Shown: positions 1-6,512, counted from the stretch's first letter. The stretch: 8,385 nt of DNA from JBMOGA01 sp049318625 (GCA_049318625.1 JBMOGA010000107.1:1-8385), one strand, 5' to 3'. Program-made: numbers and translations. Notes: generated by a model from the letters alone, not told the origin.

Positions 1-89
1 AATCATATTCGCGGAGGGCTGTCAGCCGGCGAGAAGTTCAACAGCCTGCTAGTCAGCAGCCGAAGGCTTAAGGCGCCCGTGCGTCGATT
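1..89. other. Left flank, no gene seen
   Basis: This short stretch lies downstream of the minus-strand dnaQ stop. I see no recognisable protein end in any frame. There is a 5-bp inverted repeat, CTGCT at 46-50 and AGCAG at 55-59 with a 4-base loop, but no T-run follows on either strand, so I do not call it a terminator. In Caulobacter the neighbour on this side of dnaQ is secB; nothing like it is visible in these few bases. Confidence 0.4.
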
Positions 90-803
90 CTACGCGGTCG
101 GGATATAGCGGCGCCATATCGCGTTCGGGCCCAACTGCTCGACGAACGCTTTGTGTCGATCCTCGTCCGCAGGGGTGAGCCGCGACGGCAATGGCCGAGT
201 GCGCTGCGGCGTGGATGCCTTTGCGTGCTTGATGGCCCCGGGTCCCGCAGGTCCCGCCGACCGGTTGGCCAGTCCCAGCGTGGCCTGCCGCTCTCCGAGC
301 AGTTCGACGTAGACCTCGGCGAGCAGCAGCGAATCCATCAACGCGCCGTGCTTGGTCCGCTTCGAGTTGTCGATGCCGTAGCGCTTGCAGAGGGCATCGA
401 GGCTATTGGGGCCGGCGGGATGCTTGCGACGGGCCAATGCCAGGGTGTCGGTGACCCGATCCATGCGCAGGCCCGGACGACCGAGGCGCTCGAGCTCGGC
501 ATTGATGAAACCGACGTCGAAATTCGCGTTGTGGATGACCAGCATGTCCTCGGCCACGAACTCGAGGAACGCGTCGACCACCTCACGGAACAACGGCTTG
601 TCCTTCAGGAAGGCACTGGAAATACCGTGCACCGCCTGGGCATCCGGATGCACCTCGCGGTCTTCGGGATTGAGAAACGCGTGGTACTCGCGGCCGGTCG
701 GTATCCGATTGACCAGTTCGATGCAGCCGACTTCGATCAGACGGTCGCCACGGCGCGCGTCCAAGCCTGTCGTCTCGGTGTCGAGTACGATCTCACGTAG
801 CAT
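90..803 (-). CDS. dnaQ: DNA polymerase III epsilon subunit (3'-5' proofreading exonuclease)
   Basis: Encodes a 237-residue DEDDh exonuclease, the proofreading subunit of the replicative polymerase, which removes misincorporated bases at the fork. All catalytic motifs are visible: DTETTG with D8 and E10 (ExoI), HNANFD with D96 (ExoII), and HGALMD with H152 and D157 (ExoIII). The motif spacing and the length match bacterial DnaQ (243 residues in E. coli). The last 50 or so residues are basic and proline-rich, and in this family the C-terminal tail contacts the polymerase alpha subunit. The frame stays open upstream to about 887, but that would overlap the coaE end and add an unrelated leader. 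The ATG at 803, giving MLREIVLDTETTG, places the ExoI motif where the family has it. It follows coaE by 49 bp in the same direction, probably in one transcription unit. Confidence 0.95.
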   Translation of the reverse strand: MLREIVLDTETTGLDARRGDRLIEVGCIELVNRIPTGREYHAFLNPEDREVHPDAQAVHGISSAFLKDKPLFREVVDAFLEFVAEDMLVIHNANFDVGFINAELERLGRPGLRMDRVTDTLALARRKHPAGPNSLDALCKRYGIDNSKRTKHGALMDSLLLAEVYVELLGERQATLGLANRSAGPAGPGAIKHAKASTPQRTRPLPSRLTPADEDRHKAFVEQLGPNAIWRRYIPTA

Positions 804-852
804 CGTCTTGGATATCTCCCGCCCGCTCTGACCCGCCCGGACGATCCGGTTA

Positions 853-1467
853 TCAGGCCCAGCACCGCGTGTAAGCTGTGCCCTCACGGCCCGCCAAGTT
901 CTTCACGATATCATCGATGCGGGCGTCGGTTTCAGCGCGCGTGCCGCCGGTATCCACAACGAAGTCGGCACGCCGGCGCTTTTCCGCATCAGAAAGCTGG
1001 CGCGCGAGAATGGCGTCGAGTTTTTCGTCGGTCATTCCGGGACGTTCGAGCACACGCTGGCGCTGTGCTTCAGCTGGGGCGCTGACCACGACGACGACAT
1101 CGACGCGGGATTCGCCGCCCGTCTCGTACAGCAGAGGAATCTCCAGGACCGCCATCGAGGCTCCGCGATTTTTTTCCGCCTGAAGAGCAGTCCTCTCCGC
1201 TGACTGAACGAGGGGGTGGACGATGGCCTCCAAAGTCTTGAACCCTTCGGGCCGTTGCAACAGGCGGGCAGAAAGGGCCGCGCGATCCACTTTGCCATCG
1301 CGGGTGGCGCCCGGAAATGCTGCCTCGATCGGCGCCACGGCGGCGCCTTCATAGAGTTTGTGGACCTCGGCATCGGCGTCGACCACGGCGATGCCGAGCG
1401 CCCGGAACCGGGCCGCCGCGGTTGATTTTCCCATGCCGATGGAACCCGTCAGCCCTATGATCAGCAT
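853..1467 (-). CDS. coaE: Dephospho-CoA kinase
   Basis: Encodes a 204-residue P-loop kinase that phosphorylates the ribose 3'-OH of dephospho-CoA, the last step of coenzyme A synthesis, in the cytoplasm. The N-terminus carries the Walker A loop GSIGMGKS at residues 8-15. Further family motifs follow: VVDADAEVHKLY (28-39), the DGKVDRAAL segment (57-65), LEAIVHPLV (79-87), LEIPLLYETG (108-117), and the RQLSDAEKRRRADFVVDT lid and base-binding region (156-173). The length is typical. The open frame continues upstream to 1644, but this would run through the end of maf; the ATG at 1467 puts the P-loop right at the N-terminus as in other CoaE proteins. The Shine-Dalgarno match is weak, which fits translation following maf only 22 bp upstream. 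The shikimate dehydrogenase gene often found between maf and coaE is missing. Confidence 0.95.
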   Translation of the reverse strand: MLIIGLTGSIGMGKSTAAARFRALGIAVVDADAEVHKLYEGAAVAPIEAAFPGATRDGKVDRAALSARLLQRPEGFKTLEAIVHPLVQSAERTALQAEKNRGASMAVLEIPLLYETGGESRVDVVVVVSAPAEAQRQRVLERPGMTDEKLDAILARQLSDAEKRRRADFVVDTGGTRAETDARIDDIVKNLAGREGTAYTRCWA

Positions 1468-1489
1468 ACTTTCAATCCGTTGACGTTCA

Positions 1490-2095
1490 TCAAGCCGGCA
1501 GATGGCCGCGACGGCGCAACTCACCGAGCACGGGCAGCATGGGTAGCCCGAGGATCGTGGTGTAATCCCCCTCGATCGTGGCGAACAGCTGAAGTCCAAG
1601 TCCTTCGAGCTGGTAGGCCCCGACCGAGGCGCAGACATCATCACCGGCCGCGGCCAGATACATGTCGAGGAAAGCGTCCGAGAAGGGGCGCATGGTCAGG
1701 CGGGCGCGCTCGACATGGCGCCAGACGATGGCGCCATCCCGGGCGAGCGCAACGGCCGAGTGCAACACATGGGCTCTATCGCGGAGCCGGTGAAGTTGGG
1801 TCCGGGCGGCCGACAGGTCCGCCGGTTTGTCGAACACTTCGCCGTCGAGATCGAGCACTTGGTCGGCGCCGATCACGAGTGCCTGCGGATGGCGCTGGCT
1901 GACCGCCGACGCTTTGGCTTCCGCAAGTTGTGTCGCGATGGTGCCCGGCGTCTCTGCGATCAGTCGGGCCTTGATCGCCGCCTCGTCGACGGTCGAGGGT
2001 TCGACGGTGCAGTCGACACCAGCGGCCGTCAGCAGCGATCGGCGGGCCGCACTGGCCGAGGCCAGGATGAGCGGTTGCTCGATGTCACCCGGCAT
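1490..2095 (-). CDS. maf: Maf-family nucleoside triphosphate pyrophosphatase
   Basis: Encodes a 201-residue Maf/HAM1-fold enzyme. The family hydrolyses non-canonical or modified nucleoside triphosphates to monophosphates, and some members influence septum formation. Visible motifs are LASASAARRSLL (residues 11-22, phosphate binding), VIGADQVL (74-81, with the catalytic aspartate), KPAD (90-93), GAYQLEGLG (159-167) and IEGDYTTILGLPMLPVL (174-190). The Asp-Gln pair in GADQV resembles the YceF branch, which prefers 7-methyl-GTP, rather than the YhdE branch with GADT; that substrate assignment is inference from one motif. The ATG at 2095 lies inside the end of ppsR (11-bp overlap), suggesting coupled translation. 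Position between ppsR and coaE matches the conserved gene order left of the alphaproteobacterial origin. Confidence 0.93.
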   Translation of the reverse strand: MPGDIEQPLILASASAARRSLLTAAGVDCTVEPSTVDEAAIKARLIAETPGTIATQLAEAKASAVSQRHPQALVIGADQVLDLDGEVFDKPADLSAARTQLHRLRDRAHVLHSAVALARDGAIVWRHVERARLTMRPFSDAFLDMYLAAAGDDVCASVGAYQLEGLGLQLFATIEGDYTTILGLPMLPVLGELRRRGHLPA

Positions 2096-2939
2096 CTTGC
2101 GTGCCGTCGGACGTGCCGTCCTGACGCTCGTTCAGGAACTGCAGGATCGTAGCGGCCGTTTCCTCGATGGAGCGGCGTGTCACGTCGATGACCGGCCATC
2201 CATACTTCGCACACAGCCGCCGCGAGAACGTGACCTCCTGGGCGATCTGCGCCTTGTCGACGTAATCGTCGAGATTGCGGTCGCCGAGAAAGCGGACGCG
2301 GTTGCGGCGGACCTCGGAGATTCGGTCGGGGCTGGCGACGAGCCCGACGACGAAAGCGCGATGGGGTTCGAACAACGCCGGCGGCAGCTCGATGGATGGC
2401 ACGATCGGCACGTTGGTCGTCTTGTAGCCGCGCTGGGCCAGATAAATGCTGGTCGGAGTCTTGGACGTGCGCGAGATGCCGAGAATGATGATGTCGGCAT
2501 CGTCGAGATCGTCGGGCAAGCGGCCGTCGTCGTGAGCCATCGTAAAGTTCAGCGCATCAATGCGCTTGAAGTAGTCGGAATCGAGCACGTGCTGGCCGGC
2601 GACGATCGGCGTCTGCGGCGCGCCCAGGTAGCTCTCGAACACCTTCATGATCGGCTCGAGAGCATGCAGGCACGGGACACCGAGCTCACGGCAGCGCCGG
2701 TCCAGTTCGGTCGCGAGGTCGCGGCTGACGATCGTGAAGAGGACGATGCCCGGCGCCGACTGCACTTCCTGAAGGACACGATCGAGCTGCCGGCGCGAGC
2801 GCACCATCGGATAGATGTGCTCGATGGGGCGCACCTCGGCGTATTGGACCGATGCCGCCTTGGCGATCGTGGTCAGGGTCTCGCCGGTCGAGTCCGACAC
2901 GAGATGAAGGTGAAAAAAGCTCGGCAGGGTGCTCGCCAT
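2085..2939 (-). CDS. ppsR: Pyruvate, phosphate dikinase regulatory protein (DUF299 kinase/pyrophosphorylase)
   Basis: Encodes a 284-residue member of the DUF299 family. These bifunctional enzymes inactivate pyruvate phosphate dikinase or PEP synthase by ADP-dependent threonine phosphorylation and reactivate it by phosphate-dependent dephosphorylation, thereby setting flux between pyruvate and PEP. The N-terminal HLHLVSDSTGETL (residues 10-22) is the family signature, and the P-loop GISRTSKTPTS lies at 154-164 after a short acidic stretch and a hydrophobic strand. Length is normal (about 270-290). The frame is open up to a GTG at 3029, but the ATG at 2939 puts the signature at the usual distance from the N-terminus. 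No strong Shine-Dalgarno is visible, so the start is the least certain part. This is the counterpart of RP001/CC0001, the gene that flanks the replication origin opposite hemE in Rickettsia and Caulobacter. Confidence 0.93.
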   Translation of the reverse strand: MASTLPSFFHLHLVSDSTGETLTTIAKAASVQYAEVRPIEHIYPMVRSRRQLDRVLQEVQSAPGIVLFTIVSRDLATELDRRCRELGVPCLHALEPIMKVFESYLGAPQTPIVAGQHVLDSDYFKRIDALNFTMAHDDGRLPDDLDDADIIILGISRTSKTPTSIYLAQRGYKTTNVPIVPSIELPPALFEPHRAFVVGLVASPDRISEVRRNRVRFLGDRNLDDYVDKAQIAQEVTFSRRLCAKYGWPVIDVTRRSIEETAATILQFLNERQDGTSDGTQDAG

Positions 2940-3021
2940 CGGTGGAAAACCGTCCGAGTTATCCTCGTGGGTCCGCTCTCGGGTCGATCTTTGCCGCCAA
3001 GGTGCGCGGTCGTCCACGCCG

Positions 3022-3030
3022 GCATCCACA
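3022..3030 (+). promoter_or_regulatory. Candidate DnaA box (GCATCCACA)
   Basis: It matches the last seven bases of TTATCCACA exactly (ATCCACA) and also fits seven bases of the Caulobacter G-box TGATCCACA. It lies in the gap between ppsR and hemE. The core is the best on the plus strand of this region. Binding by DnaA is inferred only. Confidence 0.5.
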
Positions 3031-3036
3031 ACGAGA

Positions 3037-3069
3037 CCCTAAAGGGAAACGCAAAGGCCGAAACCGGCC
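3037..3069. repeat. Two adjacent small inverted repeats in the origin gap
   Basis: CCCT-AA-AGGG occupies 3037-3046, and GGCCG-AAAC-CGGCC occupies 3056-3069. Both are perfect but short (4 and 5 bp arms). They sit between the candidate DnaA boxes at 3022 and 3074. Neither is followed by a T-run, so they are not good terminators. Their role is unknown and they may be chance. Confidence 0.3.
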
Positions 3070-3073
3070 CTCA

Positions 3074-3082
3074 TGTGGACCA
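3074..3082 (-). promoter_or_regulatory. Candidate DnaA box (TGGTCCACA on minus strand)
   Basis: On the minus strand this reads TGGTCCACA, with 7 of 9 bases as in TTATCCACA and 8 of 9 as in the Caulobacter G-box TGATCCACA. It lies 43 bp from the box at 3022-3030 and is oppositely oriented. Binding is inferred. Confidence 0.5.
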
Positions 3083-3109
3083 CTGGCTTGTGCGACCGCT
3101 GTTGCAGCG

Positions 3110-3118
3110 TTGTCAACA
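3110..3118 (+). promoter_or_regulatory. Candidate DnaA box (TTGTCAACA)
   Basis: It has 7 of 9 matches to TTATCCACA, with mismatches at positions 3 and 6. A mismatch within the CCA core makes it weaker than the boxes at 3022 and 3074. It is reported because it clusters with them. Confidence 0.3.
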
Positions 3119-3184
3119 TCATTTCGGTGCCGCGGCAGCGCCCCGGGGTGCAGACAACGCCTTGTCCAACCTCATCAAAACGTC

Positions 3185-3206
3185 CACTAGTGTGGCAGTT
3201 GAACTG
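3185..3206. repeat. Paired palindromes CACTAGTG and CAGTT-G-AACTG
   Basis: CACTAGTG at 3185-3192 is a perfect 8-bp palindrome, and CAGTT-G-AACTG at 3196-3206 is a perfect inverted repeat around one base. They are separated by three bases in the middle of the ppsR-hemE gap. Such sites could bind a dimeric regulator acting on hemE or on the origin. No known operator is recognised. Confidence 0.3.
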
Positions 3207-3300
3207 TCACCGCCAGATATAGGTCGATGCACTATGCTCGGCGCGGAACCGGTGAGAAAGTGTGGTCGCAGCGACAATCCCTGCAATCCATCGCCCTAAG

Positions 3301-3345
3301 AGTCATAACAGTAACCTTTATCGAAAGATGAATTGTAAGAAGAAG
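3301..3345. other. AT-rich stretch, candidate DNA unwinding element
   Basis: In these 45 bases 14 are G or C (31 percent), in sharp contrast to the GC-rich genes around it. It lies immediately before hemE, at one edge of the gap with candidate DnaA boxes, and contains TTATCGAAA (3318-3326), a 7 of 9 DnaA box match. AT-rich DNA next to DnaA boxes is where bacterial origins melt. The stretch may equally serve as the hemE promoter; the two roles are not exclusive. Confidence 0.45.
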
Positions 3346-3356
3346 GGCCTGACCGC

Positions 3357-4451
3357 ATGACGGACTCGACCAGCAGCGATCTGGCCAAGCGCGCGAACCG
3401 GCGACGGTTCCTGAAGCCTTTTCTCGGCGAGGCGCTCGACGTGCCGCCGGTCTGGCTCATGCGACAGGCCGGACGCTACCTGCCGGAGTACCGCAGCACG
3501 CGAACCAAGGCCGGCTCGTTTCTCGACCTCTGCTACAACCCGCAACTGGCGGCTGAGGTTACGCTACAACCCATCCGGCGCTTCGGCTTCGATGCGGCCA
3601 TCCTGTTTTCCGATATTCTGGTCGTGCCGCATGCCTTGGGGCAGGACGTACGATTTCTGGAAGGCGAAGGCCCGAAGCTCGCGCCGATCCGTTCGACAGC
3701 CGGGTTGAGCGACCTCGATGTTGCGGCGACGCGGGAGAAGTTCGGCCTCGTTTGGGAGACCGTGGCCCGTCTGCGCGCCGACCTGCCGGACGAGACCGCG
3801 CTGATCGGCTTCTGCGGCGCGCCTTGGACGGTCGCGACCTACATGGTCGAAGGCGAAGGGTCGACCGACCAGGCGCAAGCCCGGATCTGGGCCTATCGAG
3901 ATCCCGAAGGGTTCGGCCGGTTGATCGATCTGCTCGTCGAGACGTCGATCGAATATCTCGATGGACAGATCCGCGCCGGCGCCGATGCCGTGCAGATCTT
4001 CGACACCTGGGCCGGGTCTCTGCCGCCGGCGGAGGTGCGTTCGTGGGTGACCGGGCCCGTCGCGCGCATCGTGGCGGCGATCCGAAGCCGTCATCCGGGT
4101 ATTCCGATGCTCGCGTTTCCGCGCGGTGTCGGTGGGCAGACGTTGATGTCTTTCCTCGGCGCCACCGGGCTCGGCACCGGCCCGAGCGGTGTCAGTCTCG
4201 GCACAGCGGTCGATCTCACCGAAGCCTCAGCGGCTCTCCAGGCGGCGGGCCTGTCCGTGGTGACACAGGGCAATCTCGATCCGCTGGCGCTGGTCGCGGG
4301 AGGGGCGCCGCTCGAGCACGGCGTGCGATCCATCCTGCAGGCGACGGCCGGACGGCCGCATATTTTCAACCTCGGGCATGGAATCGTGCCACAAACGCCG
4401 CCGGATCATGTGGGGCGGCTGATGGATCTGGTTCGTCGAGGCGAGACGTGA
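3357..4451 (+). CDS. hemE: Uroporphyrinogen decarboxylase
   Basis: Encodes a 364-residue cytoplasmic enzyme that removes four acetate carboxyl groups from uroporphyrinogen III to give coproporphyrinogen III in heme synthesis. Both family signatures are present: PVWLMRQAGRYLPEYR at residues 31-46 and GFCGAPWTVATYMVEG at 151-166. Expected active-site residues are visible: R36 and R40, D86 in FSDILV, Y162, T217 in FDTWAG where the human enzyme has serine, and H341 in NLGHGIVPQTPP. The length is slightly above the usual 340-355, mainly from the N-terminal tail. The ATG at 3357 is preceded by AGAAGG at 3341-3346, 10 bases away. It opens a plus-strand run with hemJ, which overlaps its stop codon. 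It is the right-hand flanking gene of the predicted origin, as in Caulobacter. Confidence 0.97.
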   Translation: MTDSTSSDLAKRANRRRFLKPFLGEALDVPPVWLMRQAGRYLPEYRSTRTKAGSFLDLCYNPQLAAEVTLQPIRRFGFDAAILFSDILVVPHALGQDVRFLEGEGPKLAPIRSTAGLSDLDVAATREKFGLVWETVARLRADLPDETALIGFCGAPWTVATYMVEGEGSTDQAQARIWAYRDPEGFGRLIDLLVETSIEYLDGQIRAGADAVQIFDTWAGSLPPAEVRSWVTGPVARIVAAIRSRHPGIPMLAFPRGVGGQTLMSFLGATGLGTGPSGVSLGTAVDLTEASAALQAAGLSVVTQGNLDPLALVAGGAPLEHGVRSILQATAGRPHIFNLGHGIVPQTPPDHVGRLMDLVRRGET

Positions 4452-4972
4452 GCGACGCCGGATCCGGTTCGGCGGCGCGCAGGGCCGGGATCGCCCTGGC
4501 GGTGACGGTCGCGATCACCGGCGGCGTGATACTGGTGTTCGGGCGAGCGGCCTATGACTGGATCAAGGCGATCCACGTGGTCGCGATCATCTCCTGGATG
4601 GCGGGCTTGTTGTATTTGCCGCGGCTGTTCATCTACCACTGCGACGCCCCCGCCGGGTTCGATCAAGCGGCCACCTTCGCGGTGATGGAGCGGCGTCTGC
4701 TCGACATCATCATGACGCCGGCAATGATCGTTTCTTGGGTGCTCGGGCTCTGGCTCGCTTGGCACGCCGGCTGGTTCGTCTCGGGCTGGTTTCACGCGAA
4801 GCTGGCGCTGGTGCTCGCGCTGAGCGGCGTGCACGGGTATCTCGACGGTGCGGCGCGTCGATTCGCGGCCGGCCGGAACACGGTGACGGCCCGTCATTGG
4901 CGCATGATCAACGAGGCGCCGACGTTGCTGATGATCGCCATTGTGATCCTGGTCGTCGTCAAACCGTTCTGA
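4448..4972 (+). CDS. hemJ: Protoporphyrinogen IX oxidase HemJ (UPF0093 membrane protein)
   Basis: Encodes a 174-residue membrane protein of the HemJ family, which oxidises protoporphyrinogen IX to protoporphyrin IX in many bacteria that lack HemG and HemY. The family core starts at YDWIKAIHVVAIISWMAG with its conserved histidine, continues through LLYLPRLFIYH, and has further hydrophobic segments ending in MIAIVILVVVKPF at the C-terminus. The chosen GTG at 4448 overlaps the hemE stop in a GTGA junction and has GAGG at 4438-4441, 6 bases away. This start gives about 29 extra residues, including a hydrophobic stretch, compared with the usual 140-150-residue HemJ. An in-frame GTG at 4535 would give a standard 145-residue protein but lacks a ribosome-binding site. 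Tight coupling to hemE fits a shared role in heme synthesis. The family assignment is firm; the start is less so. Confidence 0.9.
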   Translation: MSDAGSGSAARRAGIALAVTVAITGGVILVFGRAAYDWIKAIHVVAIISWMAGLLYLPRLFIYHCDAPAGFDQAATFAVMERRLLDIIMTPAMIVSWVLGLWLAWHAGWFVSGWFHAKLALVLALSGVHGYLDGAARRFAAGRNTVTARHWRMINEAPTLLMIAIVILVVVKPF

Positions 4973-4987
4973 CGCGTCATTTTTTTT
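4970..4987. repeat. 10-bp palindrome at the hemJ stop followed by eight T
   Basis: TGACGCGTCA at 4970-4979 is a perfect palindrome that includes the hemJ stop codon, and a run of eight T follows at 4980-4987. As RNA it could form only a three- or four-pair hairpin, too weak for a standard intrinsic terminator. It might act as a weak attenuator or as a protein site. Confidence 0.3.
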
Positions 4988-5199
4988 GGGCAGAGGGTCG
5001 AGCGCCCCTTCCCGCTGCTCCACGAGTTTGATACTGTCGTCCGATCAGATCCGGCGATCGAGTGGCGCGCCGGACAGCTGCGGATCGGTTTCTACCGCTG
5101 CGGCATTCCTGTCAGCGCAAGTCTAGCGCAATCCTTACATCTCGGATCGGCAAGCTGCCACTCGCCCGCCTTTGCTTGGCCGATCCTACGGAGCATTCC
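4988..5199 (+). other. rho leader region, no gene called
   Basis: This is a spacer between hemJ and rho. The rho reading frame is open back to a GTG at 5062, but the sequence does not resemble a Rho N-terminus. Rho genes in several bacteria are autoregulated through early termination in the leader, so a long untranslated leader is plausible. I could not identify a promoter or a stable hairpin with confidence. Confidence 0.3.
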
Positions 5200-6465
5200 A
5201 TGAAGGAAGTGAAGCTCGAGGACCTCAAGGTCAAGACGCCTGTCGAGCTGCTCGCGTTTGCCGAGGAGCACCAGGTCGAGAACGCCAGTGCCATGCGCAA
5301 GCAGGAGCTGATGTTCGCCATATTGAAGCAACTGGCCTCCAAAGAGATCGAAATCACCGGCACCGGGGTTGTCGAGGTGCTGCAGGACGGGTTCGGGTTC
5401 CTGCGTTCGCCCGACGCGAACTATTTGCCCGGTCCCGACGACATCTACGTCTCGCCCTCGCAGATCCGCCGCTTCGCCTTGCGCACCGGCGATACGGTCG
5501 AGGGACAGATTCGCAGCCCGAAAGAGGGTGAGCGCTACTTCGCGCTGCTCAAAGTGGGCCGGATCAACTTCGAGGACCCCGAGAACGTCCGCCACAAGAT
5601 CCACTTCGACAATCTGACGCCGCTCTATCCAACCAAGTGGCTGAAGATGGAGATCGAGGATCCGACGATCCGTGATTTCTCGGCCCGCGTCATCGATATC
5701 GTGGCGCCGATGGGCAAGGGCCAGCGCGCGCTCATCGTCGCGCAGCCGCGCACCGGTAAGACGGTGCTGCTGCAGAACATCGCCCACTCGATCACCGCCA
5801 ATCATCCCGAGTGCTACCTCATCGTGCTGCTGATCGACGAGCGGCCGGAAGAGGTGACGGACATGCAGCGGTCGGTGAAGGGCGAAGTGATCGCCTCGAC
5901 CTTCGACGAGCCGCCTTCACGGCACGTGCAGGTGTCCGAGATGGTCATCGAGAAGGCCAAGCGGCTGGTCGAGCACAAGCGCGACGTGGTCATTCTGCTC
6001 GACTCGATCACGCGTCTCGGCCGGGCTTACAACACCGTGGTGCCGTCTTCGGGCAAGGTGCTGACCGGCGGCGTCGACTCGAACGCATTGCAGCGGCCGA
6101 AGCGGTTCTTCGGCGCGGCGCGCAACATCGAGGAAGGCGGGTCTCTCACGATCATCGCGACGGCCCTCATCGATACCGGCAGCCGGATGGACGAGGTGAT
6201 CTTCGAGGAGTTCAAGGGCACGGGTAACTCCGAAGTCGTTCTCGACCGCAAGGTGTCCGACAAGCGCGTATTCCCGGCGATCGATATCGCAAAGTCTGGT
6301 ACCCGCAAGGAAGAGCTTCTGGTCCCCAAAGATCAGCTCAAGAAAATGTACGTCCTGCGTCGCATCCTGAACCCCATGGGCACCATGGATGCTATCGAGT
6401 TCCTGATGGACAAGCTGAGATCGACGAAGACCAACGGAGATTTCTTCAATTCCATGAATACCTGA
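5200..6465 (+). CDS. rho: Transcription termination factor Rho
   Basis: Encodes a 421-residue hexameric RNA helicase that ends transcription of untranslated RNA. Domains appear in order: an N-terminal helical domain (about 1-48), a cold-shock-like primary RNA-binding domain with the RNP-type motif DGFGFLRS (63-70), and the RecA-like ATPase. Walker A is AQPRTGKT at 181-188 with K187, the catalytic glutamate region is DERPEE (213-218), and Walker B is VVILLDS with D268. The Q-loop near SSGKVLTGG (283-291) and the R-loop GTGNSE (340-345) are intact. The length equals that of E. coli Rho (419). The ATG at 5200 has GGAG at 5190-5193, 6 bases upstream, and gives the usual MKEVKLEDLK-type N-terminus. 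It follows hemJ on the same strand, and its place near hemE agrees with origin-proximal order in alphaproteobacteria. Transcription ends at a strong intrinsic terminator just behind the stop. Confidence 0.98.
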   Translation: MKEVKLEDLKVKTPVELLAFAEEHQVENASAMRKQELMFAILKQLASKEIEITGTGVVEVLQDGFGFLRSPDANYLPGPDDIYVSPSQIRRFALRTGDTVEGQIRSPKEGERYFALLKVGRINFEDPENVRHKIHFDNLTPLYPTKWLKMEIEDPTIRDFSARVIDIVAPMGKGQRALIVAQPRTGKTVLLQNIAHSITANHPECYLIVLLIDERPEEVTDMQRSVKGEVIASTFDEPPSRHVQVSEMVIEKAKRLVEHKRDVVILLDSITRLGRAYNTVVPSSGKVLTGGVDSNALQRPKRFFGAARNIEEGGSLTIIATALIDTGSRMDEVIFEEFKGTGNSEVVLDRKVSDKRVFPAIDIAKSGTRKEELLVPKDQLKKMYVLRRILNPMGTMDAIEFLMDKLRSTKTNGDFFNSMNT

Positions 6466-6468
6466 AGG

Positions 6469-6500
6469 AAAAACCCGGTTCGACGACCGGGTTTTTTCTT
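6469..6500 (+). terminator. Intrinsic terminator of rho
   Basis: The arms AAAAACCCGGT (6469-6479) and ACCGGGTTTTT (6486-6496) pair perfectly over 11 bp around a six-base loop (6480-6485), with a T-tract at 6492-6497 then CTT. It begins three bases after the rho stop codon. The A-rich left arm could also let it work on the opposite strand. This is a textbook Rho-independent terminator. Confidence 0.92.
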
Positions 6501-6512
6501 GTCGGAAGGGGC

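Larger units (their letters stand above)
2940..3356. other. oriC: Probable chromosomal replication origin (oriC)
   Basis: A 417-bp non-coding gap between divergent ppsR and hemE. In Caulobacter crescentus and Rickettsia the chromosomal origin lies between exactly these two genes. Six 9-mers match the DnaA box TTATCCACA at 7 of 9 positions: 2941-2949 (minus), 2959-2967 (plus), 3022-3030 (plus), 3074-3082 (minus), 3110-3118 (plus) and 3318-3326 (plus). With equal base frequencies about one such match would be expected by chance over both strands. None is a perfect box, but Caulobacter origin boxes also diverge from the E. coli consensus. An AT-rich stretch sits at the hemE side and could be the unwinding element. 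One GANTC site lies at 3300-3304 and another just inside hemE (3363-3367); no TTAA-N7-TTAA CtrA site is present. Promoters for ppsR and hemE must also lie here, but I could not assign them. The gene order is the strongest argument; the boxes are supportive. Confidence 0.75.

Noticed and set aside
2586..2591. CACGTG inside ppsR as a second parS
   Set aside because: The flanks (CGAG and CTGG side) do not match the TGTTT/AAACA arms.
2940..3029. Upstream extension of ppsR to a GTG at 3029
   Set aside because: The added 30 residues are charged and unlike the family N-terminus; the ATG at 2939 fits the usual distance to the HLVSDSTGET signature.
3181..3189. CGTCCACTA and nearby TGTGG motifs (3191, 3261) as further DnaA boxes
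   Set aside because: They match only about five of nine consensus positions, no better than background.
1827..3299. Long plus-strand open frame of 490 codons
   Set aside because: It runs antisense to maf and ppsR with no recognisable protein; long shadow frames are common in GC-rich DNA.
3752..4447. Plus-strand open frame upstream of hemJ overlapping hemE
   Set aside because: It is an out-of-frame reading of hemE with arginine- and glycine-rich sequence; only the part after 4448 is HemJ-like.
4574..4579. CACGTG inside hemJ as parS
   Set aside because: Only the six-base core matches; the flanking bases do not match the parS arms.
5062..5199. Upstream extension of rho to a GTG at 5062
   Set aside because: The added 46 residues do not resemble Rho, while the ATG at 5200 has a good GGAG and the normal N-terminus.
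5923..5928. CACGTG inside rho as parS
   Set aside because: Only the core matches and it lies in a conserved coding stretch.
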